This document shows, piece by piece, positions 13,930 to 21,756 of a DNA stretch of 26,239 nucleotides. The notes under the pieces were generated by a model. The model was not told the DNA's origin. It worked only from the letters and a program-made list of their open reading frames with translations, and made no database searches. Position 1 is the first letter of the stretch. Each line of letters opens with the position of its first letter. This DNA comes from a virus, in the IMG/VR virus record IMGVR_UViG_3300047551_001112, positions 1-26,239 of that record. The stretch is one strand, 5' to 3'. The position numbers and the translations under genes are program-made.

Positions 13930-14482
13930 TTGGCTTTCTCCTAAACATATTTAATTTCTTTGACTTTCCAGTCGGTTTTCCTCCTACAGGATCTGTAGCA
14001 GTTGTATAAGTTGTTTTTTCACTACCAGTGCTTGAACCAATGGCAGCTCCAGATGTATTAGCAATTGCAACATCTTCTGAGTACTGTTTGAATGTCTTTG
14101 TAAACTGTTCTGAAAAGAACTTATTAACAATACTTTTTTCTTCAGCAAGTGGTCTAGTAGCTTTTGTTATAAACTTCATTTCAAGATCTATTGACTCTTT
14201 GCCAGCATCCAAATCTTCTCTAATCAAAGCAAGTGCTGCAGCAATGGAAGTTAACTTCTTGTTTTCAGTAGGAATTCTTTCAATAATTCTTTTCATTCTA
14301 AAAACTAGTCTATGCAAGAGAGTATAATTATCCAACTCTTCTTGTGTTTCTAGTTTCTTTTTTAGTAGTTTACCTTTATCATCTATAATACCAAGACGAT
14401 ATGCATCAGTCTCCTTGAATGGAGTAACTAACATCTTTAGGATTCTATAAGTTATTAATCCGTCTACAAATCGTGCTGACAT
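13922..14482 (-). CDS. conserved unknown protein of T4-type marine phages, 186 aa
   Basis: A helical protein opening 'MSARFVDGLITYRILKMLVTPFKETDAYRLG' (in part: GLITYRILKMLVTPF), with 'TLLHRLVFRMKRIIERIP' in the middle and a flexible Ser/Thr/Gly/Lys-rich end (SKKLNMFRRKPNA). From memory, proteins with this N-terminal half lie among structural genes of marine T4-type phages. A virion role is likely from position but not shown. The start abuts the upstream gene (shared base of ATG and stop region). Confidence 0.7.
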   Translation of the reverse strand: MSARFVDGLITYRILKMLVTPFKETDAYRLGIIDDKGKLLKKKLETQEELDNYTLLHRLVFRMKRIIERIPTENKKLTSIAAALALIREDLDAGKESIDLEMKFITKATRPLAEEKSIVNKFFSEQFTKTFKQYSEDVAIANTSGAAIGSSTGSEKTTYTTATDPVGGKPTGKSKKLNMFRRKPNA

Positions 14483-14865
14483 TATAGGTTCTTTAAAGTT
14501 TCTAAAATAGATTCATCTATAATAATATCTGAATCCTTAATATGAATTTCTTTAGAGACAATAACTAGTCTAGGCATAAAATTTAAAAACACTAGGAAGG
14601 TTTTTAACTGCGACCAATATTGCTTCTCTATTTTATAAAACAGCATCTTAGTTGCTGCTTCTACACCAAATAAGTTATAGATGACGATGATATGATTGAG
14701 TATCAATCGTTCTCTTAATTCACCTTTATCATTAAACTTTTTAAATAACCTTTTAAGGTACTTAAATTTGTTTAAGTCATCATAAAACTCACTTAAACCT
14801 GTACAATTTTTGTTATCGTAATGCTTAATTGCATACATCACAAAGTTATCATCATTTAATTCCAT
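14482..14865 (-). CDS. conserved unknown helical protein, 127 aa
   Basis: All-helical protein with 'DDNFVMYAIKHYDNKNCTGL' at the start, 'LKERLILNHIIVIYNLFGVEAA'-type core (here RERLILNHIIVIYNLFGVEA) and a C-terminal acidic/hydrophobic end. From memory, this family accompanies the 186-residue protein downstream in marine T4-type phages. There is no catalytic motif. The role is unknown; the genomic place suggests virion assembly or late gene control. Confidence 0.7.
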   Translation of the reverse strand: MELNDDNFVMYAIKHYDNKNCTGLSEFYDDLNKFKYLKRLFKKFNDKGELRERLILNHIIVIYNLFGVEAATKMLFYKIEKQYWSQLKTFLVFLNFMPRLVIVSKEIHIKDSDIIIDESILETLKNL

Positions 14866-14876
14866 ACTGTAACTTA

Positions 14877-15728
14877 TTATGTTAGTCTAACAAACACCTG
14901 CCCATTTGCTTGATAATAAACACTACCTACTGCAATTCCTGCTGTTGCAGCAGCTGTATCATCTGCATAAGGTCCTGGAACTACTGTTGCAGATGTAACT
15001 CTTCCATTAGCAGCAATATTAACACCAGATCCTGCAGTTAGTGCATAGACTGCTCTAGTATTAGTAAAGTAAAGATTAGAGCCTTCTGTAACATTAGAAG
15101 TATTTAGAACGGCAGAAGATATCACTGCACAAGCAAGTTGTGCATTAGAGACTGAGGTTGTTTGACCAAATACATTTGCTACAGTACCTGTATATGTTTC
15201 TGTAGCTGTAATTCTTCCATTTGCAGCAATGCTAATTCCTGCACCACCAGTAAGAACATTAGATGTAGCTAGACTGACATATTGTGTAACACCAGTTTGA
15301 TTTCTTCCCATAACATTCCAAATATTATTGGAATAAATGAAAATTACTGTGTCACCAACATTAGAAAATAATACGTTTGCTTCGTTGGCAATATTAGAAC
15401 TTATCCAATAATCACCACCGTATGTTGTCATCGTGACAACTTTAATTTGATTTTCTGATCCTGAAGGAATAAAAATTCTACCTGGACCATCTGTAGAATT
15501 TAAGAATGTTACAGTTGCTGTAACTGGAATAGAAGCACCTGTTGAAGATACTGTGGATGTTGCAGATCCAAGTTGAACCTTGGATTTCATATTAACATTG
15601 GCAGCAGAAGCGTTAAGATTATCTAATGTAATCTTTCTACTATTAACACCAGTTACTACATAAAGTAGTGTATTTCCAGATACTGGATTAGTAGCTGCAT
15701 CTAGTTCTGAAAGTTTTGCGTCTGCCAT
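14877..15728 (-). CDS. tail-fibre-like protein with shared N-terminal module, 283 aa
   Basis: Residues 1-37 (MADAKLSELDAATNPVSGNT...LLYVVTGVNSRKIT) are the same module as in the next two genes upstream. The rest is Ser/Thr/Asn/Ala/Gly-rich beta structure with two copies of 'GxGxxIAANGRxT' (near residues 164-176 and 238-250) and the fibre-type phrase 'EGSNLYFTNTRAVYALTAGSGV'. Such sequence is typical of marine phage tail fibres and side fibres. The C-terminus (VGSVYYQANGQVFVRL) looks like a complete end. Likely a virion fibre; receptor unknown. Confidence 0.75.
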   Translation of the reverse strand: MADAKLSELDAATNPVSGNTLLYVVTGVNSRKITLDNLNASAANVNMKSKVQLGSATSTVSSTGASIPVTATVTFLNSTDGPGRIFIPSGSENQIKVVTMTTYGGDYWISSNIANEANVLFSNVGDTVIFIYSNNIWNVMGRNQTGVTQYVSLATSNVLTGGAGISIAANGRITATETYTGTVANVFGQTTSVSNAQLACAVISSAVLNTSNVTEGSNLYFTNTRAVYALTAGSGVNIAANGRVTSATVVPGPYADDTAAATAGIAVGSVYYQANGQVFVRLT

Positions 15729-15730
15729 AA

Positions 15731-16228
15731 TTAAGCTTCAATTGTAGTATAAAATAATGTAACAGATACTGAATTAGCACTTGCTGACAAATTAGTTACA
15801 TTAACATAGATTGTGCCATTTGGATTAGCATCACTATTATATCCAGTAACAGCTGGTGCAATATATGCATTTACATTAGATACTGGATTATAATAATCTA
15901 AAATTACACCAGCATTGGCATTTGGTGTCGTTGCTGCAGCTCTTGCAACATCATTTGCTCTCATCATGCTGTCGGTATAAATTCTAATTCTACTTGCAAC
16001 ATTAGAACCTACACGATATAGAGAATAGATATTTGCACCAGATATTTGTATATTTGCATTAGCACCAACTGCTATGTTAGCTGTGCTAGCAACTTTTACA
16101 AATCTAGTTCTTGCCAATAAATTGGCTGATGTAATTTTTCTGCTATTGCTACTTGAAACGATATAAAGTAAATCGTTAGCGCCAGCAGAATTTACCTCAA
16201 TTAAATCTGATACACGTGAATCAGCCAT
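15731..16228 (-). CDS. fibre-associated structural protein with shared N-terminal module, 165 aa
   Basis: Begins with the shared module (MADSRVSDLIEVNSAGANDLLYIVSSSNSRKIT; core DLLYIVSSSNSRKIT) followed by about 120 residues of beta-rich, Asn/Ala/Val-rich sequence ending 'NSVSVTLFYTTIEA'. It is the shortest of three paralogous starts in a row and may be an alternative or accessory fibre piece. Starts after AAGAGAT, 10 bases behind the long fibre gene. Confidence 0.7.
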   Translation of the reverse strand: MADSRVSDLIEVNSAGANDLLYIVSSSNSRKITSANLLARTRFVKVASTANIAVGANANIQISGANIYSLYRVGSNVASRIRIYTDSMMRANDVARAAATTPNANAGVILDYYNPVSNVNAYIAPAVTGYNSDANPNGTIYVNVTNLSASANSVSVTLFYTTIEA

Positions 16229-16238
16229 GTTTTATCTC

Positions 16239-17981
16239 TTACCTGTTTTTAAGTTGATCTACTTCATCGCTAAGTGTTTTAACTGCATTAACAAGAGCAG
16301 CTACTATCTGATTAACATCAATACCAAGATAACCTCTTCTGTCAGAAATAATTGGATTCATATCAACATAATTATTTGCTGCATTATAGACGTCTTGAGC
16401 AATAAATCCAATCATTTTTGGACCATATCCAGCATCTTCATTTACTGTAGAGTTTCTCATTTCAAATGTTTTAACATCTAAAGCCTTAATGAAATTTAAA
16501 CCAACAGTGCTTGGTGCAACTGATCTTTTCAAATTAACATCAGAAGGTACTGCACCAATTGTTCCATCGCCACGATATACTTGAGAAGATGTTCCGCTTG
16601 GATCTTCTAGAAGCGATGAATTGAAATGAACACCATCAAGACCTAATCCAACTGAGCCAGAAGCTCCAGTTCCAGGCCAGTAATATCTAAATCCACCTGC
16701 AGCCACATCATTATAGAAGTAAGCACCTACTGAACCAGTATGGTTTCCATATCTGAATGAAAATACGTTAGCTGATAGTGAGTAAGCATTTGCTGACCAG
16801 CCACCAGGAGTTAGAGCTGAACTTCCACCGTCATTCTTAAGATAGATAACATTACCTTGTTTTGCAGATATTAGAGTATCTTGATCAAGAATATAACCAG
16901 ATGATGATATTTTAGCTTTATTTACACCTGCCTCATCAAATCCCCAATTCTTGTTTGCTGGGAATCCTGCAGTATCACTCCAATAAAATGAAGTACCTGA
17001 AAATGGTCTAAAGAATGATATAGCATTATCTGTAAACGTCATGTTATTGACATTAGACCAACGTAATGTTAGATTACCAACTTGCTGACCAGTTCCTGCT
17101 GCAGTTGCAACTACATAAGTTGCATTTGCAGTCTTAAATGTTGGAATGGTATTTTGACCAGCTGCTGCATCAGCTACTGGATATCCGTCTGCTGTAATGT
17201 AAGCACGATCAGTTCCGCTTCTTGCAAATGCCCAATACCCATCTCTTGCTAAAGCATTCTCATACCAGTACATTGAAAGGCCTGAGAATTTATTATGAAA
17301 TTGTACAAGATTGGATGTTAATACTAATCCTCCAACATTTGCAGAGTAAATTGTAATATTACCAATGTACGCATTACAAGGATCAGCATTGGCAACAAAC
17401 ATACTGTTTGCTGATTTAAACGTTGGAATAGTATTTTGACCAGCTGCTGCATCTGCAACAGGCCAACCATCAGCTGTAATGTATGCTCTTTCTGTTCCTT
17501 TTCTATAAAACGAAAAGTAACCATCTCTACCTAATACGTTTTCAACCCATCCAAATGATGTTCCTGAAAATGCATTATAGAAATTTACAGCATTATCAGT
17601 AAATGTCAAGTTTCTTACATTTGCATAAGAAAGTGTAACATTGCCAATTGATTGACTATTAATTGCTTTTGCCAACTGAACATTAGAAACTGTGCCTGAT
17701 GAGACTCCAGCAATTTCACTGAATCCCCCACCTGCTTTTGGTTCCCAAAGGCTTGTAACACTATTCCATGTTAGAACTTGAGCGTTAGATGGAGTTAGTC
17801 CTGAAACATCATACAGATTAGAAAGGTATGCAGCTCCTATTCTTGCGTCGATTCTTGCGTTGGAAACTACATTGGCAACAGTAGCTTTCTTACTTGATCC
17901 AGATTGAACCAAGTAAAGTATATCGCTACTGTTTACACCAGACGTAGCTTCAGTAAGTTCTGATACCTTTATATCTGCCAT
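16239..17981 (-). CDS. tail fibre with C-terminal S74 intramolecular chaperone, 580 aa
   Basis: Three parts are visible. Residues 1-40 are the shared docking-like module (VSELTEATSG...DILYLVQSGSSKKAT). Residues about 111-365 hold three related repeats of about 94 residues, two of them near-identical (VADAAAGQNTIPTFK at 175-189 and 269-283). Residues about 480-580 are a peptidase_S74/chaperone-of-endosialidase domain: Ser480-Asp481 with Lys485 (SDVNLKRSV), 'MIGFIAQDVYNA' and a closing coiled coil. S74 domains trimerise the fibre and then cut themselves off before the Ser. This is probably a trimeric receptor-binding or side fibre. No strong ribosome site; a weak hairpin precedes the ATG. Confidence 0.88.
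   Translation of the reverse strand: MADIKVSELTEATSGVNSSDILYLVQSGSSKKATVANVVSNARIDARIGAAYLSNLYDVSGLTPSNAQVLTWNSVTSLWEPKAGGGFSEIAGVSSGTVSNVQLAKAINSQSIGNVTLSYANVRNLTFTDNAVNFYNAFSGTSFGWVENVLGRDGYFSFYRKGTERAYITADGWPVADAAAGQNTIPTFKSANSMFVANADPCNAYIGNITIYSANVGGLVLTSNLVQFHNKFSGLSMYWYENALARDGYWAFARSGTDRAYITADGYPVADAAAGQNTIPTFKTANATYVVATAAGTGQQVGNLTLRWSNVNNMTFTDNAISFFRPFSGTSFYWSDTAGFPANKNWGFDEAGVNKAKISSSGYILDQDTLISAKQGNVIYLKNDGGSSALTPGGWSANAYSLSANVFSFRYGNHTGSVGAYFYNDVAAGGFRYYWPGTGASGSVGLGLDGVHFNSSLLEDPSGTSSQVYRGDGTIGAVPSDVNLKRSVAPSTVGLNFIKALDVKTFEMRNSTVNEDAGYGPKMIGFIAQDVYNAANNYVDMNPIISDRRGYLGIDVNQIVAALVNAVKTLSDEVDQLKNR
17140..17171. repeat. fibre repeat DNA, copy A
   Basis: The stretch around GTTGGAATGGTATTTTGACC recurs almost unchanged about 282 bases on (near 17422-17453), the DNA side of the 94-residue repeat in the fibre. 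High identity at DNA level suggests recent duplication or continuing recombination between units. Confidence 0.7.
17422..17453. repeat. fibre repeat DNA, copy B
   Basis: Partner of the copy near 17140-17171, offset by 282 bases (94 codons) within the same fibre gene and differing at few positions. Confidence 0.7.
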
Positions 17982-17982
17982 G

Positions 17983-18000
17983 TTTTATTACTCAATAAAA
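17983..18000 (-). promoter_or_regulatory. AT-rich hairpin ahead of the fibre start
   Basis: TTTTATT and AATAAAA form a perfect 7-base stem with a 4-base loop that reads GAGT on the minus strand. It fills the gap between the small structural gene and the fibre ATG, and its loop holds the only purine-rich (GAG) ribosome-site candidate. The stem has no GC pair, so stability is low. Confidence 0.35.
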
Positions 18001-18537
18001 TTAGGAATTAGCTAATACTGAATTGTCGTTAGCATCTGTCTGCAACGTGCCAGTAGCATTAGCGTTAAAGTTTTTAGACATTGCAACAAGTGCTTCGGTC
18101 TTATAACGTGTGCTACCTTGAGAAGTTGTATATGACATATGTGAAGACCAGCCTGGAATACTAAATCCACGACCCTTGTTTGCTGCTACTGCAACTTCAA
18201 CACGATCTACACCGTATACATTTGCCTTGCCAACAGTATTAGCACCAGCTGCTGCAGTTATTCCCCAACCATAAGTACGAATACCTTTTGGTGATTGTTG
18301 AGCAGCGGTAGTTGTTAAGTTTGCTGTAGAACCAGCATAAGGTGCGTCAATTGTTAGAACGTTAGCTGAAAAGATTGCGTTTACAGCATATTCAACGTTA
18401 TCTAATGCAATAGCATCACCAACATTAATATTACCTGTGAAAACTGTTGTAGCATTTCCACGTAAGTAAACGTTTCCATTTACTACCCAGATACTACCTA
18501 AGATAGCTTTTCTATCTAATTTACCCCATTGTGACAT
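18001..18537 (-). CDS. small virion structural protein, 178 aa
   Basis: Starts 'MSQWGKLDRKAILGSIWVVNGN' (core GSIWVVNGNVYLRGN) and is Ala/Asn/Thr/Val-rich beta sequence; 'GWGITAAAGANTVGKANVYGVDRVEVAVA' and 'SIPGWSSH' are, from memory, typical of a conserved marine T4-type virion protein. It is the first gene behind an exact late promoter box, with AGGAG eight bases before the ATG, so it is probably made late and in quantity. Precise place in the particle unknown. Confidence 0.75.
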   Translation of the reverse strand: MSQWGKLDRKAILGSIWVVNGNVYLRGNATTVFTGNINVGDAIALDNVEYAVNAIFSANVLTIDAPYAGSTANLTTTAAQQSPKGIRTYGWGITAAAGANTVGKANVYGVDRVEVAVAANKGRGFSIPGWSSHMSYTTSQGSTRYKTEALVAMSKNFNANATGTLQTDANDNSVLANS

Positions 18538-18557
18538 CTTTTTGTCTCCTTTGAATT

Positions 18558-18565
18558 TATTTATA
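18558..18565 (-). promoter_or_regulatory. T4-type late promoter
   Basis: The minus strand reads C-TATAAATA in the 35-base gap before the 178-residue structural gene, an exact match to the T4 late promoter core recognised by the gp55 sigma factor with gp45/gp33. It lies about 20 bases before the ribosome site, a normal spacing for a late leader. Confidence 0.8.
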
Positions 18566-18572
18566 GGTGGAA

Positions 18573-19775
18573 TTAATCGTTAGCTTTTGCGTCTTTCTTA
18601 GTACGCGAGCCCATATTTTCCACTCTTCTTGTAGAACCGTGATGGATATACTTACGGCGTACGCCGGTTTCCTTATCAGTTACGACATACTCACCATAGG
18701 GCTTTCCATCCTTCATACTAAATTTTTCACCAGAGATTTGATGCCCGGCATCCATGTGTGCCTTCATTTTCTGTTTTAGATCATCACGTGTTAACTCTTC
18801 TAAAATAATATCTTCTTCTTGTGTTCTAAATGCTTCATATGCTACTGCTACAATTTGATGCTCTTCAAGTTCTGATCCAACAAGTGATGTTACTGCTGTT
18901 AGATAGTCTTTGAATGTAAACTGTTCTGGAGCATCAATATTTAAATCTTCTTTGATGATTGTTTCATCAAATTGTTCTGCTTCTTCTTTCTTTAAACCAC
19001 CACGAGCTTCTGCACTCTTTAACATAGCAATACGGTCACGATAACCGGCAATACCAGGCTTAATGTCCTTGGCAGCTTTCTTTTCACCTGGCGTAGGATT
19101 GGCTATATGCTTCATAGTGGTCCTAGCTTGACGTGTTTGGTATGCCCTATCTTTGCGATCAGCATCTAGATCACTCATAGCGCCTTCATCAGTTTGCTCT
19201 ACTTCTTCGTTCTTGGAAAGAAGATAGTTACTGCCTTTTTTGCCCACGCCACGTTTCATTGCAGTCATTTGCGCTTTCTTCAATTCTTCGTGACTTGCTC
19301 CAGCCTTTCTTGCAGCTTCTGCATGTTTAGAATTTCCAGTTTCTGCGAACTTAGCCAAAAGCTCTTTTCGGGTGCCGCCTTGACTTTTTGGACTATAATC
19401 TGTAACAGCTTCATCAGTTTGTTCTTCTTGCTCAATTAACTTCTTAGCATGAACTTCATACCCTTGCTTTTCCATATCAGCAATATGCTTTTTAGCTGCT
19501 GCAACTGCACTATGAGTACCAATAAACTTATTCTTAACAATTTTACCAGTCTCTTTGTGCTTCATATGAACTTCAACACCCTTAGGTGTTTCTGCGAATT
19601 TCTTTTCAAATTCTGGTGTCATTGCTTCGTTAGTTTCAACTGGTTCAGAAGCTGCAACAGTCTCTTCTTTCTTTTCTTCAGAAAGTACTTCTTGTTTTTG
19701 TTCTGAAACACCTGTCGTAACTTTTTGAATTGCTTCAAATAGACTAGTAGTGATTCTGGTATATTGCTGTTCCAT
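18573..19775 (-). CDS. modular low-complexity head-type protein, 400 aa
   Basis: A charged, flexible protein of unknown family. Its start 'MEQQYTRITTSLFEAIQKV' contains Leu12-Phe13-Glu14|Ala15, a gp21-type cleavage pattern. Acidic linkers with a shared 'EQxDE' phrase recur (EEQTDEA 117-123, EVEQTDEG 191-198, EAEQFDET 265-272) and divide it into modules: 55-112 (MKHKETGKIVKNKFIG, a small alpha/beta unit), 134-187 basic helical, 200-262 basic helical, 285-329 helical, and a final beta unit (KFSMKDGKPYGEYVV). It sits behind a late promoter, so a packaged or scaffold-like head protein is inferred. Function unknown. Confidence 0.65.
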   Translation of the reverse strand: MEQQYTRITTSLFEAIQKVTTGVSEQKQEVLSEEKKEETVAASEPVETNEAMTPEFEKKFAETPKGVEVHMKHKETGKIVKNKFIGTHSAVAAAKKHIADMEKQGYEVHAKKLIEQEEQTDEAVTDYSPKSQGGTRKELLAKFAETGNSKHAEAARKAGASHEELKKAQMTAMKRGVGKKGSNYLLSKNEEVEQTDEGAMSDLDADRKDRAYQTRQARTTMKHIANPTPGEKKAAKDIKPGIAGYRDRIAMLKSAEARGGLKKEEAEQFDETIIKEDLNIDAPEQFTFKDYLTAVTSLVGSELEEHQIVAVAYEAFRTQEEDIILEELTRDDLKQKMKAHMDAGHQISGEKFSMKDGKPYGEYVVTDKETGVRRKYIHHGSTRRVENMGSRTKKDAKAND

Positions 19776-19807
19776 GGATAGAGGTCCTGAAATAAAAGTT
19801 ATTTTAA

Positions 19808-19815
19808 TATTTATA
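19808..19815 (-). promoter_or_regulatory. T4-type late promoter
   Basis: The minus strand reads C-TATAAATA, exact T4-type late core, overlapping the stop codon of the upstream 444-residue gene and lying about 33 bases before the 400-residue gene. An AGGA ribosome site follows nine bases before that ATG. Confidence 0.78.
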
Positions 19816-21145
19816 GTTTACTAACTGGCGTAGATGACCAGAATTTACATGACCAGTAGCGAGCTTTCCACTTTGGTCCTGGATTATCACAATTATGGCG
19901 TGCTCTGAAGCTAGACTTACGTTCTGGATCATCTCTCTTAATTTCTAAGTTAGGATCACCAAAATTTACTTTAACGGTATTACCTTTATCATTCTTAACA
20001 TATACTGCACGCTTCTTTGGACCACCTGGTGTTAGGAATGGTTTATTTAACTTAACATTCTTGCCATCTTCTTCGTGAAGCTTTAGTGATAGTTTAGAGA
20101 ATGATAACTTACCTTCTACAATATCATCACCCCAATCCTCATATTGCTCGTTTCCAGTGACTGTAAACTGTTCTTCAGTAAATCCATATTCTTCATCTGG
20201 ACAACAATTAGAGTTAAAAGCTGCTTCTCTTAGATCTTTAAATGATTTGCCGTAATTTAATTCTTCTGCAAGATTGCCTTTGTGATATGCTTTGGCTGCT
20301 GCTTGAGGTGTATCATGCAGTGTAGTTTTCTGAGTAAACGCTGTAGAAGAACCACCTGCTGCATAATACTTTTTAGTCTCGTTATGTTTTAAAATGTTTG
20401 CACCCTTGCCTTTGGTGGCAGAATGTGTATAGCCAACATAAGTTCCAGATTTACCCTTTATTACCTGACCTCCAGACTGATCTATGTACTTGTACATATC
20501 ATCTTTAGATTCTGTTACATCTTCGATCTCTTCCTTGGTAACCTTGGCTACGCCAACATGATGATTTTTAGTACCTATGGCTTCAATTTCCTTGACACGA
20601 TTTTTATCCTGCTCTTTGCGTTTCATGAGAGCATTGTAGGCAACCGAACCTTTGCGTGGTGGTTTAGCTCCATAGGAAAATGGGCCTGCTTCTGTCACTT
20701 CCGCCACACCTTGTTCTGGTTTTTTCTTTTCAGGTTTTTTAACAGGCTTGGCCATTTCTTTATCACTAACTGGATACTGTCTTAAAAAACGAGTAGTAGC
20801 ATTAGGTTTCTTAATAGCTTCGTCCAACTCTGTTTCTTCTTTAACTACATAACTAACTGTTTTCATACCAGATGTTGGATGAATAAATGTCTTTTTCATC
20901 ACCTTACCACCATGCTGCTTGGCATGAGCAAACGCATCTTCTTTCTTATCAAACTCATTCTTTGGTGGTTTGATCATGGGAGACGCTTCTTCTGATTTTG
21001 TTGAATTCATTTCTCGTTCTTCTCTTTCTTTCTTTTGCTTATCCAGCAAGTCTTGTAATCTCTTAGCACCAGCATCCATATCATATCCAGCACGTTTCAT
21101 ACTATTTTTAAATTTTTCAAAAGGTGTTTTTTGTAACTTTTTCAT
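19811..21145 (-). CDS. modular protein with gp21-type sites and C-terminal RARHNC domain, 444 aa
   Basis: I start at the ATG at 21145 (MKKLQKTPFEKFKN), two bases after the previous stop, and reject 21 further in-frame residues inside the upstream gene. The chain is Lys/Glu-rich and flexible, with candidate cleavage sites at LDE109|A, VTE152|A, VTE212|S, LAE294|E, LRE307|A and IVE344|G. A small module lies at 64-104 (FAHAKQHGGKVMKKTFIHP) and another at 216-288. Residues about 376-436 form a compact Cys-containing domain (VYVKNDKGNTVKVNFGDPN, then RARHNC and KARYWSC) that I recall as a widespread phage domain of unknown function. Probably a head-packaged or virion protein. Confidence 0.65.
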   Translation of the reverse strand: MKKLQKTPFEKFKNSMKRAGYDMDAGAKRLQDLLDKQKKEREEREMNSTKSEEASPMIKPPKNEFDKKEDAFAHAKQHGGKVMKKTFIHPTSGMKTVSYVVKEETELDEAIKKPNATTRFLRQYPVSDKEMAKPVKKPEKKKPEQGVAEVTEAGPFSYGAKPPRKGSVAYNALMKRKEQDKNRVKEIEAIGTKNHHVGVAKVTKEEIEDVTESKDDMYKYIDQSGGQVIKGKSGTYVGYTHSATKGKGANILKHNETKKYYAAGGSSTAFTQKTTLHDTPQAAAKAYHKGNLAEELNYGKSFKDLREAAFNSNCCPDEEYGFTEEQFTVTGNEQYEDWGDDIVEGKLSFSKLSLKLHEEDGKNVKLNKPFLTPGGPKKRAVYVKNDKGNTVKVNFGDPNLEIKRDDPERKSSFRARHNCDNPGPKWKARYWSCKFWSSTPVSKL

Positions 21146-21147
21146 CG

Positions 21148-21756
21148 TTAGTACCAAGGCCTTTCTAATCCAAAATACGTTGCTTTCCAATGAGCTTGGG
21201 CATACCAACCTTTAAGGTTTTGCCATTCATCTCTTAGTGACCAAACTCGCTTGGCAGCATCTACCCAATCAGTGTTTTTTACTAAAGATTCTGCTTTTAT
21301 TCTTTCTTCTTCTATAAATTCTAGATTTGGACTATCCCATTCTAGATGCAATACTTCTAGTGCTATATTACCATCACAATAATCAATATTTAAATCTAAA
21401 CCCCATTTCTTTTTGCAGGTTAATAACCAACCTACTCTAGGATATTTTTTAGAATGCCACTCAATTTGTTTTCTAGCATCATCCTCAAAATTACAACGAT
21501 ACATTGCACAACTATGATCAATACTTAGATAAGGGTGATCAACATGGATCCAAGGTTGAAAAACACCTGGATGATCTGCCGTATACTTTGTAACTTCTAA
21601 CCCTTGAGCTCTATAATATATTTGCTCCAATTTAGTTAGCTCGTAACCATCTTTATCGAAAAAGTTTACAGCTCTTGGATCCTTAAAAAACACATCATCA
21701 ATTATAATATCAATTTTAGGATCTTTTAAGAAATTGATCTTGTCTATTCTAAACAT
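21148..21756 (-). CDS. conserved unknown protein, 202 aa
   Basis: A soluble acidic protein, Trp/Tyr-rich, with 'VFQPWIHVDHPYLSIDHS' near residues 65-82 and a helical C-terminus (DEWQNLKGWYAQAHWKATY). No motif can be tied to a known enzyme; the two His-Asp pairs (HVDHP, IDHS) might bind metal. It starts directly at the stop of the Cys-rich gene (TAA ATG in the same run). From memory, relatives occur in marine T4-type phages at this place. It lacks the capsid-targeting-like start of its neighbours. Confidence 0.65.
   Translation of the reverse strand: MFRIDKINFLKDPKIDIIIDDVFFKDPRAVNFFDKDGYELTKLEQIYYRAQGLEVTKYTADHPGVFQPWIHVDHPYLSIDHSCAMYRCNFEDDARKQIEWHSKKYPRVGWLLTCKKKWGLDLNIDYCDGNIALEVLHLEWDSPNLEFIEEERIKAESLVKNTDWVDAAKRVWSLRDEWQNLKGWYAQAHWKATYFGLERPWY

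Noticed and set aside
21146-21208. 21 extra N-terminal residues for the 444-residue protein
   Set aside because: They would overlap the 202-residue gene by 61 bases; the ATG at 21145 sits two bases after that gene's stop and gives a lysine-rich start fitting the rest.
18567-21215. Plus-strand hydrophobic, Phe/Cys-rich frames across the modular head-type proteins
   Set aside because: They mirror Lys/Glu-rich minus-strand codons (AAA/GAA read backwards as TTT/TTC), a known artefact of antisense reading.
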